Numbered from the stretch's first letter, positions 16,144 to 24,133 are shown. The stretch: 29,299 bases of DNA from Chloracidobacterium sp. UBA3360 (GCA_002360555.1 DEQS01000009.1:7471-36769), one strand, 5' to 3'. Notes: a model not told the origin generated them from the sequence alone. Made by a program: numbers and translations.

Positions 16144-16149
16144 AAGGAG
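16144..16149 (+). promoter_or_regulatory. Ribosome-binding site deciding the TTG start of rpsB
   Basis: AAGGAG lies 9 nt before TTG 16159, the best Shine-Dalgarno site in the cluster. It fixes the unusual TTG initiation codon, which is followed by ATVTMKELLEAG, the expected S2 N-terminus. Confidence 0.85.
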
Positions 16150-16158
16150 AATAAAGTT

Positions 16159-17154
16159 TTGGCAACAGTTACGATGAAAGAACTTCTCGAAGCAGGAGTT
16201 CATTTTGGCCACCAGGTTCGCCGTTGGAACCCGAAGATGAAAGAGTACATCTTTGGCGAACGCAACGGCATTTATATTATTGACCTTCAGAAAACGCAGA
16301 AGCTTTTCCGCGACGCTCTGAATTATGTGACCGAATCGCTCACCGAGCGTCCTAAGCAGAAAGTGCTGTTTGTCGGCACCAAGCGTCAGGCACAGGAGGC
16401 CATTAAGGAAGAGGCCGAACGCTGCGGACAGTTTTACGTCAACAACCGTTGGCTCGGCGGCTTGCTCACCAACTACGGCACCGTCCAAAAATCGATCCAA
16501 AAGCTCAAAGATATTGAAACGATGCGCGAAGACGGCCGTTTTGAGATGCTCACCAAAAAAGAACGTCTCGGGCTCGACCGTCAGTACGAGAGCCTGATGA
16601 AGAATCTCGCCGGCATCAAAGATATGAACGGCATGCCGGACATGATGTTTATCATCGACGTCCGCAAAGAAGATATCGCCATTAAGGAAGCAAATCGTCT
16701 CGATATCCCCATTGTGGCTGTCGTTGATACAAATTGCTCGCCTGAGGGCATCGACCATGTCATACCGGGCAACGACGACGCTCTGCGTGCGATCCGTCTT
16801 TTTGCTTCGCGTATCGCCGATGCGATCATCGAAGGCAAACAGGTCGGCACCGAAGGCAGCCAAATGATAGCTGAGGACACCGAAGCAGTCGAAGGCGAGG
16901 CACCAATTGCCGAAACCGAGATCCCGCTATCGGCAATTCCTAAGGAATACCTGAGCGAAGACGAAAAAGCCGAGATCGAATCTGCTGAGATCCCCGAAGA
17001 AGAGGAAGAAGCTGACGATGTGGTCGAAGCCGAGGCAGAAGCTGCTCCGGAACCTGCGGCAACCGAGGAACCGGCTGCTGCTGAGGCAGAGGCTCCGGCG
17101 GCTGAGACAACCGAAGAAAAAACGGAAGAGAGTACCGAAGCAACGGCTAGCTAA
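16159..17154 (+). CDS. rpsB: Small-subunit ribosomal protein uS2 with long acidic C-terminal tail
   Basis: A 331-residue ribosomal protein S2. The globular part, residues 1 to about 230, is canonical: MKELLEAGVHFGHQVRRWNPKM, YIFGERNGIYIIDLQKT, FVNNRWLGG-type block (YVNNRWLGGLLTN) and PIVAVVDTNCSPEGIDHVIPGNDDA. After it comes a tail of about 100 residues rich in Glu, Ala, Thr and Pro (for example EIPEEEEEADDVVEAEAEAA) that bacterial S2 proteins of usual length (about 240) lack. The tail is likely disordered and strongly negative. The TTG start is supported by AAGGAG at 16144. It precedes tsf, the common rpsB-tsf pair, with a terminator-like hairpin between them. Confidence 0.96.
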   Translation: MATVTMKELLEAGVHFGHQVRRWNPKMKEYIFGERNGIYIIDLQKTQKLFRDALNYVTESLTERPKQKVLFVGTKRQAQEAIKEEAERCGQFYVNNRWLGGLLTNYGTVQKSIQKLKDIETMREDGRFEMLTKKERLGLDRQYESLMKNLAGIKDMNGMPDMMFIIDVRKEDIAIKEANRLDIPIVAVVDTNCSPEGIDHVIPGNDDALRAIRLFASRIADAIIEGKQVGTEGSQMIAEDTEAVEGEAPIAETEIPLSAIPKEYLSEDEKAEIESAEIPEEEEEADDVVEAEAEAAPEPAATEEPAAAEAEAPAAETTEEKTEESTEATAS

Positions 17155-17175
17155 GCACATTTTTTATTTTTTCGA

Positions 17176-17221
17176 AGCGTGGCTCGTTTTCCGATGACGG
17201 TAAATTGGCTACGCTTTTTTA
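17176..17221 (+). terminator. Terminator-like hairpin between rpsB and tsf
   Basis: AGCGTGGC (17176-17183) pairs with GCTACGCT (17208-17215, one G-U pair) and is followed by a run of Ts at 17215-17220. It lies 21 nt after the rpsB stop. It would act as a partial terminator or attenuator lowering tsf and downstream expression relative to S2. The loop is long (24 nt), so strength is uncertain. Confidence 0.6.
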
Positions 17222-17257
17222 TAAACAGAAATTATTTTTATTGTTTGGAGTTAAGTA

Positions 17258-17920
17258 ATGGCAGAAATAACAGCAAGTGCAGTAAAATCACTGCGTGAAA
17301 AATCAGGTGCGGGAATGGTCGATTGTAAAAACGCCCTCGTCGAAGCAAATGGCGACGAGAACGCGGCAATGGACCTGCTCCGCAAAAAAGGTATGGCGCA
17401 GGCCGGCAAAAAAGCCGGGCGCGTGACCGCCGAGGGTGCGGTCGGTTCGTACATCCACATGGGCGGCAAGGTCGGCGTGCTCGTCGAGATCAATTGCGAG
17501 AGTGATTTCGTCTCGCGTGGCGAGGAGTTTCAACAGCTTGTCAAAGACGTCGCAATGCACATCGCCGCTGCGGACCCGCGTTATACCAATCGCGACGAAG
17601 TCCCTGCGGGCGACCTCGACAAAGAGCGCGAGATCTTGATGGAACAGCTCAAAAATGATCCGAAAAACGCCGGTAAGCCGGACGAAGTTTTGACCAAGAT
17701 CATCGAGGGCCGTCTCAACAAGTTTTACGAGGACAACGTCCTCGTCGATCAGCCTTTCGTCAAAGACCCGTCGAAGACCGTCGGTGAGCTTGTGACCGAG
17801 AAAGTTTCGTCGATCAAAGAAAACATCTCGATCCGCCGCTTTTCGCGCTATAAAATGGGCGAAGGCATCGAAAAGAAAGCCGACGATTTCGCCGCCGAAG
17901 TCGCATCGATGGTGGGATAG
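17258..17920 (+). CDS. tsf: Translation elongation factor Ts
   Basis: A 220-residue EF-Ts, the nucleotide exchange factor that regenerates EF-Tu-GTP. The N-terminal UBA-like domain reads VKSLREKSGAGMVDCKNAL and the core has the family signature GKVGVLVEINCESDFVSR. At 220 residues it is one of the short forms, with one core subdomain reduced relative to the roughly 280-residue E. coli protein. GGAG at 17246-17249 lies 7 nt before ATG 17258. It follows rpsB after a terminator-like hairpin and is followed by a heptamer array and pyrH. Confidence 0.96.
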   Translation: MAEITASAVKSLREKSGAGMVDCKNALVEANGDENAAMDLLRKKGMAQAGKKAGRVTAEGAVGSYIHMGGKVGVLVEINCESDFVSRGEEFQQLVKDVAMHIAAADPRYTNRDEVPAGDLDKEREILMEQLKNDPKNAGKPDEVLTKIIEGRLNKFYEDNVLVDQPFVKDPSKTVGELVTEKVSSIKENISIRRFSRYKMGEGIEKKADDFAAEVASMVG

Positions 17921-17924
17921 AATA

Positions 17925-17993
17925 GTTGTCAGCAGTCAGTTGTCAGTTGCCGGAAAGATCGGCGCTGACAACCGACAACCGACAACCGACAAC
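17925..17993. repeat. Inverted heptamer array GTTGTCA / CGACAAC filling the tsf-pyrH spacer
   Basis: GTTGTCA, GCAGTCA, GTTGTCA, GTTGCCG (17925-17952), a short centre, then TGACAAC, CGACAAC, CGACAAC, CGACAAC (17966-17993). The halves are complementary. The element starts 4 nt after the tsf stop and ends 5 nt before the pyrH ATG, replacing any Shine-Dalgarno sequence. Confidence 0.95.
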
Positions 17994-17998
17994 TCTTT

Positions 17999-18727
17999 AT
18001 GTCAACGCCAAAATTCAAACGAATTCTCTTGAAACTATCAGGCGAAGCCCTGATGGGTGATCAGAATTACGGCATCGATACAAAGGTTGCCGAGGCTTTG
18101 GCACAGGAGATCAAGACCGTTTATGATCTCGGAGTCGAGATCGCGATCGTGGTGGGCGGCGGCAATATCTTTCGCGGCGTGTCTGAGTCGGCGGGCAATA
18201 TGGACCGTGCGGCGGCCGATTATATCGGTATGCTGGCGACTATCATGAACGCCGTCGTGCTGCAGGATGCTTTGGAAAAAGCCGGTGTTTACACGCGGGC
18301 GATGTCCGCTCTCGACATACCGCAGCTCGCCGAGCCGTTCATCCGCAGGCGTGCGATCCGCCATCTTGAGAAAAAGCGTGTCGTTATTTTTGCCGCCGGA
18401 ACAGGCAATCCGTTCTTTACGACCGACTCGGCTGCGGCCCTGCGTGCGGCTGAGATGAAGGTCGATGTCATCTTCAAAGCGACAAAAGTTGACGGCATTT
18501 ACGATTCCGATCCGGTCAAAAATCCTGATGCCGTGCGGTTTGACACCATCACCTATCAGGAAGTTTTAGAAAAACAGCTAAAGGTAATGGACGCTTCGGC
18601 GATCTCGCTCTGCATGGACAACGACCTGCCGATCATGGTCTTTAACATGCGTGAATCGGGCAACATCGTCAAAGCCGTCGGCGGCGACCTCTCGATCGGA
18701 ACGCTTGTTTCGAATAAAAAAACTTAG
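17999..18727 (+). CDS. pyrH: UMP kinase
   Basis: A 242-residue uridylate kinase of the amino-acid kinase fold, phosphorylating UMP to UDP in pyrimidine nucleotide synthesis. Recognisable segments are KRILLKLSGEALMGD, IAIVVGGGNIFRG, DYIGMLATIMNAVVLQDALE, ATKVDGIYDSDPVKNPDA and MDNDLPIMVFN. Length is standard. ATG 17999 fits the family N-terminus; the leader is a heptamer array with no Shine-Dalgarno site. The order tsf-pyrH-frr is conserved in many bacteria. Confidence 0.97.
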   Translation: MSTPKFKRILLKLSGEALMGDQNYGIDTKVAEALAQEIKTVYDLGVEIAIVVGGGNIFRGVSESAGNMDRAAADYIGMLATIMNAVVLQDALEKAGVYTRAMSALDIPQLAEPFIRRRAIRHLEKKRVVIFAAGTGNPFFTTDSAAALRAAEMKVDVIFKATKVDGIYDSDPVKNPDAVRFDTITYQEVLEKQLKVMDASAISLCMDNDLPIMVFNMRESGNIVKAVGGDLSIGTLVSNKKT

Positions 18728-18733
18728 TAAATT

Positions 18734-18803
18734 GTGAATCGTAAATGGTAAATAGAAAGCTCTTTTCTTTAACTGTTCACTATTCACTCTTCACTGTTCA
18801 CTA
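18734..18803. repeat. Inverted heptamer array GTGAATC / TTCACTA filling the pyrH-frr spacer
   Basis: GTGAATC, GTAAATG, GTAAATA (18734-18754), a centre of 21 nt, then TTCACTA, TTCACTC, TTCACTG, TTCACTA (18776-18803). It ends 5 nt before the frr ATG. The unit sequence is unrelated to that of the neighbouring tsf-pyrH array but the layout is the same. Confidence 0.93.
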
Positions 18804-18808
18804 ACTTT

Positions 18809-19369
18809 ATGAGCGTACAAGACATCATCAAAGAAACCGGTCCTAAGATGGACCACGTGGTCGAGGATTTCAAACGCAAGCTGTCCAACATCCGCACCGG
18901 GCGTGCGACCGCAGGGCTGCTTGACGTTATTTCGGTCGATTATTACGGCACACCGACGCCGCTCAATCAGATGGCGTCCATCACCGTACCTGAGGCTCAG
19001 ACCATCATGGTCCAGCCGTGGGACGCGACCGCAATGCCCGCTATCGAAAAAGCGATCATGGCCGCGAACCTCGGTTTTAACCCTTCGAATGACGGCAAGA
19101 TCATCCGCCTGACCGTTCCCGCTCTCAACGAAGAGCGTCGCCGTCAGTTTGCCAAACAGGTCCACGAGATCGCCGAAGAGCACCGCATCGCCATCCGCAA
19201 CGTCCGCCAGCGTTCTAACGACACGCTCAAGAAAATGCTCAAGGACAAAGAGATCTCCGAAGACGACGAACGCGGCGGCCTCGACGACGTCCAAAAACTG
19301 ACCAACACCTACATCGCCAAGATCGACGAGCTCAGCAAAAACAAAGAGCACGAAATAATGAGCGTGTAG
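18809..19369 (+). CDS. frr: Ribosome recycling factor
   Basis: A 186-residue ribosome recycling factor that, with EF-G, splits post-termination ribosomes. Typical segments are VEDFKRKLSNIRTGRATAGLLD, VDYYGTPTPLNQMASITVPEAQTIMVQPWD and GFNPSNDGKIIRLTVPALNEERR, plus a C-terminal coiled region. Length is standard (about 185). ATG 18809 matches the family start; only the repeat array lies upstream, without a Shine-Dalgarno site. Last gene of the translation cluster, followed by a strong terminator. Confidence 0.97.
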   Translation: MSVQDIIKETGPKMDHVVEDFKRKLSNIRTGRATAGLLDVISVDYYGTPTPLNQMASITVPEAQTIMVQPWDATAMPAIEKAIMAANLGFNPSNDGKIIRLTVPALNEERRRQFAKQVHEIAEEHRIAIRNVRQRSNDTLKKMLKDKEISEDDERGGLDDVQKLTNTYIAKIDELSKNKEHEIMSV

Positions 19370-19375
19370 CTCAAC

Positions 19376-19409
19376 ATTTCAGATTTCAAATCCCAAATTT
19401 CAAATCAGA
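19376..19409. repeat. Heptamer array ATTTCAA-type x4-5 after frr
   Basis: ATTTCAG (19376-19382), ATTTCAA (19383-19389), ATCCCAA (19390-19396), ATTTCAA (19397-19403) and a degenerate ATCAGAA. It starts 6 nt after the frr stop and precedes the terminator. Only one orientation is seen here. Confidence 0.85.
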
Positions 19410-19417
19410 AACCAAAC

Positions 19418-19450
19418 AGGCCGCGAGCATAACGTTCGCGGCCTTTTCTT
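19418..19450. terminator. Strong terminator of the rplM-frr cluster
   Basis: AGGCCGCGA (19418-19426), loop GCATAACGT, TCGCGGCCT (19436-19444), then TTTCTT: a perfect GC-rich 9-bp stem with a T-rich tail on the plus strand. An outer CCAAAC/GTTTGG pair (19412-19417, 19452-19457) extends the fold. Because frr and the aminotransferase gene converge here, it may also serve the minus strand. Confidence 0.88.
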
Positions 19451-19461
19451 CGTTTGGAGTC

Positions 19462-19475
19462 CCGCCTTCAGGCGG
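19462..19475. repeat. Small perfect hairpin CCGCC-TTCA-GGCGG
   Basis: A 5-bp GC stem with TTCA loop lies 14 nt downstream of the aminotransferase stop (minus strand). Its GGAGTCCCGCCTTCAGGCGG context looks like a dispersed palindromic element. It may take part in termination of the minus-strand gene. Confidence 0.6.
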
Positions 19476-19489
19476 CTTCCCACGCTATC

Positions 19490-20731
19490 CTAATAAACAA
19501 CCGCACCGCTCGATACCTGCGACAACGGCGTTTCGACCAAATGCATACCAGTCATCGCCGCGATGGCGTCGAATGCACGTTTTAATGTCGGTTCGTCGGC
19601 GAGATATACGATGCGGAAATACCCTTCGTCGGGCCGCGTGCCAAAGCCGGAGCCGTGTACGGCCAGCACGCCGCTTTGCTGGAGCAGATCGATGACAAAC
19701 TGTTCGTCGGTACGCCCGCCCAGATCCGCGACCTTTACCATCAGATAAAACGCCGATTGCGGCACCGTGCTCGAAATGCCGTCTGTTTCCGCAACCATCC
19801 TGACCGCCAGATCCCGCCGCGACCTCATCTGCTCGATAAACGCTTCGATATTGCTGTTATCACCCGTCAGAGCCGGACGAACGGCGTATTGCGCGGGCGT
19901 CGGCGAGCAAAGCCTGCCGCTTGCGAGACGGTGGATGGCTTCGATGAGGCGGGTGATCTTTGCCGTGTTCGCAAACCGCATCCAGCCGATCCGCCAGCCC
20001 GACAGCATGTGCGTTTTAGACAAACTCTCGAGCGTGATCACCGGAACGTCCATCCCCTTCGCCAATACCGAAGCCGGTGTCGGAGCAGCCTCAAAACAAA
20101 GATCGCGATAGACCTCGTCAGAGATCACGACGAGGTTATGTTCCTCAGCGATCCGTAAAAATTCTGTCGTTATCGCGTCTGCGGTGATCGCTCCGGTCGG
20201 ATTGTTAGGGTTTATCAGCACGACCGCCCGCGTTCGAGGGCTAACGAGCGACCTAACCTCTGCAATATCCGGCTGCCAGTTATTCGCGTCATTGAGACGG
20301 TAATATCGCGGGACAGCACCGAGTTTATTAAGTATCGCGTCATAAAGCGGATAACCCGGAGCGGGCATCAACACCTCGTCGCCTTCGTTAAGCAACGCCG
20401 TAAGCACAAGATCAGCCGCCTCAGACGCACCCGACGTCAGCACAACATCATCCGGCGTAATATTATCGCCGGTCGCATTCGCATAAACGGAAACGGCTTC
20501 GCGAGCCTCAAACAATCCGGCCGACGACGCATACCCGGTAAACCCATTCCGCAAAGCCCGCACCACCGGCTCGATCACATATTCCGGCGGCTTAAAACCA
20601 AACGTCTGCGGGTCGCCAATATTCAGCGAAACGATGTCGCGGCCCTGCTTCCGCAGAACATCTGCGGCGGCAACGACATTTCTGATTGCGTAACGAAAAT
20701 TTGAAGTCCGGTCGGACGCTGAGATGTACAT
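19490..20731 (-). CDS. PLP-dependent class I/II aminotransferase (alanine/aspartate type)
   Basis: A 413-residue fold-type I aminotransferase. Signs: YAIRNVVAAADVLRKQG and LNIGDPQTFGF at the N-terminus, LTSGASEAADLVLTALL (cofactor phosphate site), PAPGYPLYDAI, VLINPNNPTGAI, and the Schiff-base lysine Lys239 in SLSKTHMLSGWRIGW. A conserved Arg of the carboxylate site is expected in GYFRIVYLAD near the C-terminus. The overall pattern resembles AlaA/AlaT-type alanine aminotransferases and related aspartate enzymes; the amino-acid specificity cannot be fixed from sequence alone. ATG 20731 is chosen over the longer frame (20764), with a perfect TATAAT -10 box just upstream on the same strand. Confidence 0.9.
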   Translation of the reverse strand: MYISASDRTSNFRYAIRNVVAAADVLRKQGRDIVSLNIGDPQTFGFKPPEYVIEPVVRALRNGFTGYASSAGLFEAREAVSVYANATGDNITPDDVVLTSGASEAADLVLTALLNEGDEVLMPAPGYPLYDAILNKLGAVPRYYRLNDANNWQPDIAEVRSLVSPRTRAVVLINPNNPTGAITADAITTEFLRIAEEHNLVVISDEVYRDLCFEAAPTPASVLAKGMDVPVITLESLSKTHMLSGWRIGWMRFANTAKITRLIEAIHRLASGRLCSPTPAQYAVRPALTGDNSNIEAFIEQMRSRRDLAVRMVAETDGISSTVPQSAFYLMVKVADLGGRTDEQFVIDLLQQSGVLAVHGSGFGTRPDEGYFRIVYLADEPTLKRAFDAIAAMTGMHLVETPLSQVSSGAVVY

Positions 20732-20749
20732 AAAATAAGATCTAAGCTG

Positions 20750-20755
20750 ATTATA
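20750..20755 (-). promoter_or_regulatory. -10 box (TATAAT) ahead of the aminotransferase gene
   Basis: A perfect TATAAT on the minus strand gives an expected transcript start about 12 nt before ATG 20731. The -35 region is weak (ACAATA at 17-nt spacing), so the promoter is only moderately supported. Confidence 0.4.
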
Positions 20756-20890
20756 TCGTAACAATTTTGAGATATTGTGTGCATCGCCGACAGCGCTATT
20801 TTCATCTCTGCTGCGTGCATTACTTCCCGCTTTCTATCGTTCCTGATTTGGAGTATATTTATTGAAATCCGTCGCCGTTTTGATAACTCT

Positions 20891-23587
20891 ATGAAGCCCA
20901 TTACCCGTTTTGTCGTATCGTTCGCCCTGCTGTTCGTTTTCCTGTCAAACACCATCCCGTGCGGGCCGGGTTATATCACGCCGCTATTCGACACTTCGTC
21001 GGCACCCGAAAATCCGTACACCGATTACGCGTCGGGGCGTCTCGGGATTGTAAAACCTTCGTTTCACCGGTCAGTACTCATCGCCGCCTACAAACACATC
21101 GCCGGCAACGGCCTGAGCGCCGCCGAGCAGCAAGCGATGATCGAGGTATGGAAAGCCGAGATCGACAACAAAGATTTCGCCGACGATACGATCGACGAGG
21201 CAGTAAAAGCCTGGGTCGAACGCAGAAAAGAGGTTGTCGGCAAGGAAGAAAAGACACCCGACATTTACGTCGAGCGTTCGTATGGCGGGTATGATTTTTT
21301 CCCAAACTGCACAAAGAATGCTTTTGAAACGGCGGCTGAAACCCTTTCCGACAGAACAACAGCACACGGGCCAAGCGATACAAACGTACAAGATTGGGTC
21401 AAGGCACAAGATCAAGTCTTTCAAAATTGCGCGAGCGGCAAACAACAGCCCGACGATACTGCTCCCGGTGCCCCCGATTGGCTGCAAAAAGACCGTGCTT
21501 ATCAAAAAGCCGCCGCCGAGTTTTACTCGCTCGATTACGAATCCGCCAAAAAACACTTTGCCGAGATCGCACAGGATACAGAATCCCCATGGGCCGAAAC
21601 CGCCGATTACCTCGTCGCCCGCACACTGATCCGACAAGCGAGCCTTTCTAAATCAAAGGAAAAGACCGCCGAATACTACGCCGCCGCCGAGTTACGCCTC
21701 GAAAATTTTGTCTCACGCACTGGTAAATTCTCGCCTTCATCGGAACGGATGCTAGGGCTCGTAAAGTTCCGCACCCGTCCAAAAGAACGTGTCAGCGAGC
21801 TCGCCAAGCAGATCAGTTTTTACCCGGGTAACGAAAACTTTCGCCAGAACATCATCGATTACACATGGCTGCTCGATAAATTTGAAAACGAAGTCTTGCT
21901 CGCGGAAGAAAAGCGAAAGCTCGAGGAAAAGGTCAGCAAACTGCCGCCTTGTACCTCGACGCTAACGGAGAATTGTCGTTCTGCTAATACCACGGCAATT
22001 CCTGCAGATACTCCGACCGAAAGCGATAAAAAGAATGACGAGAATCTTGAGATCAACGTCTTTTCACCGAGCGGCGATAAATCCTGGACCATAATCGTCA
22101 AAGCCGAGGCGACCGATGCTGACGCCGTCGCCGAGGCCGAACGCGTGATCGGCAGCAAGATCACCGACGAGATGCGTAAACAGGTCCGCGAAATGCGGCA
22201 GAGTGCGTATGCGAACAGGTTCAAAGACAATCAGGGCCCTGCGTACGAAGGCGGATATTGGGGCGAGATCAAATTTACGCCGACGCTGCTCCCGGATTTC
22301 CTCAAACAAGACGACCTGACCGATTGGCTTTACACCTACCAGATGCAGGGTGCCGAAGCGTATCTCTACGCCCTTTCGAAATACAAGGCGACAAGCTCAG
22401 AGCTGTGGCTGATGACCGCACTCTCAAAGGCCGAGAAAAGCTCAACCGAGCTCCCACGCTTGATACAAGCTGCAAATGAGACGGGGCATTCGTCGCCGGG
22501 CTATCCGACCATTGCGTATCACACCGCCCGCGTTTTGATCGAACAAAACAAACAGGCCGACGCCCGCAAGATCATCAACGAAATGCTCGAAAGCGGCGAC
22601 CAGATCCCCGTCTCCGCCCGAAACTCATTTCTCGGCCTCAAGCTCAAAACCGTCGAATCGATGGACGAATATCTGACCTACAGCCTGCGAAAGCCTTTCG
22701 GCTTTGATTTTGACGGCGATGTCGGCTCGGTCGATGACATCATCGCCGAGCAGAAAAAATGGTTCGACCCGGAATACAACAAAGAAGGGCGCGAAGCCTA
22801 CGAAAAAGAGGTCGAGGATCGTTATAAGAACGAACGTCTATGGCAAAGCCGAACGATGTTCGATTCGGACACCATCGAATCGTTTAACCAGCTATTCCCG
22901 ACCGCGATGCTGATCGAGGTAGAAAAGTCGCCCGCATTGCCCGAATATTTGCGCGAGCGTTTCGTGATGTCCATTTGGGTGAGGGCCTATCTGCTCAAAG
23001 ACGCGGCGACGCTCGAAAAAATGACGCCGGAGTTGATAAAGTACAACCCCGATTTTGAAGCCCCTCTCGCAAAGGTTGCCGCCGCAAAAACCGAAGCCGC
23101 CCGCGAGGCCGCTCTGCTCTATTTTGTTTTGAAAAATCCAATTCTGACACCGTATCTAGAAGATGGCCTGGGCAAGAGCGATAACGAGCAGGGCCAGTGG
23201 GACTCAAACGACTGGTGGTGTGCCCCGTACGACACGACCTATGACGACAGCACGAACGCCGAGGTGCCAAAACCTTTGCCAAAACGACCGCCGTTCCTGA
23301 CAGCCGCACAAACCCAGACGGCACAGGCCGAGCGAAAGAAATTGCGTGACATGGGCGACGCTCCAAAATATCTCGCAGCGCGCGTAATGGAATGGGCAAA
23401 GAAAACCCCGGCCGATAAACGTGTGCCCGAGGCTCTGTTTATCGTGATCGGGGCAAATGGTTGGACAAAATATGGCTGCGGCAATGACGAAGAAATCCGC
23501 GAAGAGTACGCCAAATATCTAAAAACACGCTACCCGAGCAGCCCTTGGACAGCAAAACTAATCGAAGAGGAAAAGGCAAACCAATAA
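20891..23587 (+). CDS. Secreted helical-repeat protein of unknown function
   Basis: An 898-residue protein not recognised as a named family. ATG 20891 starts a signal peptide (MKPITRFVVSFALLFVFL, then SNTIPCGPGYITP). Cys24 lies where a lipidation site could be, but a Pro at -1 makes a lipobox unlikely. The body is mainly charged, alanine-rich and helical. Segments such as ADYLVARTLIRQASLSKSKEKTAEYYAAAE (shown here in pieces: ADYLVARTLIRQA, TAEYYAAAELRLENF) and AYHTARVLIEQNKQADARKI look like TPR or Sel1-like helical pairs. The first mature block (GPGYITPLFDTSSAPENPYTD, given as GPGYITPLFD and PENPYTDYASGRLGIV) seems the most family-specific. It probably acts in the periplasm or at the outer membrane as a scaffold. 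Divergent to the aminotransferase gene; the 159-nt spacer shows no repeat array. Confidence 0.8.
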   Translation: MKPITRFVVSFALLFVFLSNTIPCGPGYITPLFDTSSAPENPYTDYASGRLGIVKPSFHRSVLIAAYKHIAGNGLSAAEQQAMIEVWKAEIDNKDFADDTIDEAVKAWVERRKEVVGKEEKTPDIYVERSYGGYDFFPNCTKNAFETAAETLSDRTTAHGPSDTNVQDWVKAQDQVFQNCASGKQQPDDTAPGAPDWLQKDRAYQKAAAEFYSLDYESAKKHFAEIAQDTESPWAETADYLVARTLIRQASLSKSKEKTAEYYAAAELRLENFVSRTGKFSPSSERMLGLVKFRTRPKERVSELAKQISFYPGNENFRQNIIDYTWLLDKFENEVLLAEEKRKLEEKVSKLPPCTSTLTENCRSANTTAIPADTPTESDKKNDENLEINVFSPSGDKSWTIIVKAEATDADAVAEAERVIGSKITDEMRKQVREMRQSAYANRFKDNQGPAYEGGYWGEIKFTPTLLPDFLKQDDLTDWLYTYQMQGAEAYLYALSKYKATSSELWLMTALSKAEKSSTELPRLIQAANETGHSSPGYPTIAYHTARVLIEQNKQADARKIINEMLESGDQIPVSARNSFLGLKLKTVESMDEYLTYSLRKPFGFDFDGDVGSVDDIIAEQKKWFDPEYNKEGREAYEKEVEDRYKNERLWQSRTMFDSDTIESFNQLFPTAMLIEVEKSPALPEYLRERFVMSIWVRAYLLKDAATLEKMTPELIKYNPDFEAPLAKVAAAKTEAAREAALLYFVLKNPILTPYLEDGLGKSDNEQGQWDSNDWWCAPYDTTYDDSTNAEVPKPLPKRPPFLTAAQTQTAQAERKKLRDMGDAPKYLAARVMEWAKKTPADKRVPEALFIVIGANGWTKYGCGNDEEIREEYAKYLKTRYPSSPWTAKLIEEEKANQ

Positions 23588-23605
23588 ACAAATCCAGATA
23601 ATTTT

Positions 23606-23673
23606 GCCACGAATTACGCGAATGCCACGAATAGGAATTTCTTCTGATTCGTGGCATTCGTGTAATTCGTGGC
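23606..23673. repeat. Near-perfect inverted repeat of 9-nt units (CACGAATTA class)
   Basis: The left arm at 23606-23632 and right arm at 23647-23673 are 27 nt each and differ at one base after inversion. Units are CGAATTACG, CGAATGCCA, CGAAT. The loop is 14 nt. It lies between the convergent 898-residue protein gene and the lipoprotein gene and could terminate both. Confidence 0.93.
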
Positions 23674-23697
23674 AAGAAATCTTTTGGTTCTAAGATC

Positions 23698-24099
23698 TCA
23701 CTTCTTTTTCTGTTCTTCGGCTTTGTATTTTTCTAGCTCGGCCTTAAATTGTTTGCAGGTTTTCGCAAGATCGGCGGTGCTATTTTTATTCTTATTTTCC
23801 TCGACGCTCTTTCTGATTGATTCTTTGATCTTGTTTATAAAAGTGGCTTTGACTGCTTTTGTGACAAAGTTATCGTCGGGATTATTGGCATACTCAGTGA
23901 GCATGTCCATAACCTCGTCACACTCAGGAACACCAATCTTTTCTTCGCCGACGACCGTATCGACGCCCTTGTCCGTAAGCGTTTTGTTCGACGCCGTATT
24001 GGTTTTTGTCTTATCCGAAAATGGATTGATCGAACCGCAACCCAAAACCACGAGCGTTAACAATATCAATGCAGATGAAGCTAGAGTCAAGTTTTTCAT
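23698..24099 (-). CDS. Small lipoprotein of unknown function
   Basis: A 133-residue predicted lipoprotein. From ATG 24099 it has a signal peptide MKNLTLASSALILLTLVV ending in the lipobox VLGC, so Cys would be acylated and the protein anchored to a membrane. The mature part starts with a Ser/Thr/Lys-rich linker, then a compact helical domain with two further cysteines (PECDEVMDML and LAKTCKQFKAEL) that may form a disulfide, and ends in a lysine-rich helix (EKYKAEEQKKK). The longer frame (from 24156) overlaps the helicase gene end and lacks a reason to be used. It follows the helicase gene by 34 nt. The family is not recognised. Confidence 0.78.
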   Translation of the reverse strand: MKNLTLASSALILLTLVVLGCGSINPFSDKTKTNTASNKTLTDKGVDTVVGEEKIGVPECDEVMDMLTEYANNPDDNFVTKAVKATFINKIKESIRKSVEENKNKNSTADLAKTCKQFKAELEKYKAEEQKKK

Positions 24100-24133
24100 A
24101 TCTGACAGGATACGCGATTTTTGGCGAAGCTGT

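Noticed and set aside
16114..16863. Minus-strand open frame of 249 codons opposite rpsB
   Set aside because: Antisense shadow of rpsB, caused by codon composition of a conserved gene.
18791..19351. Minus-strand open frame of 186 codons opposite frr
   Set aside because: Mirror of frr in the complementary frame; no independent signals.
20777..20890. 38-codon upstream extension of the 898-residue protein
   Set aside because: ATG 20891 begins a proper signal peptide; the extension would bury it.
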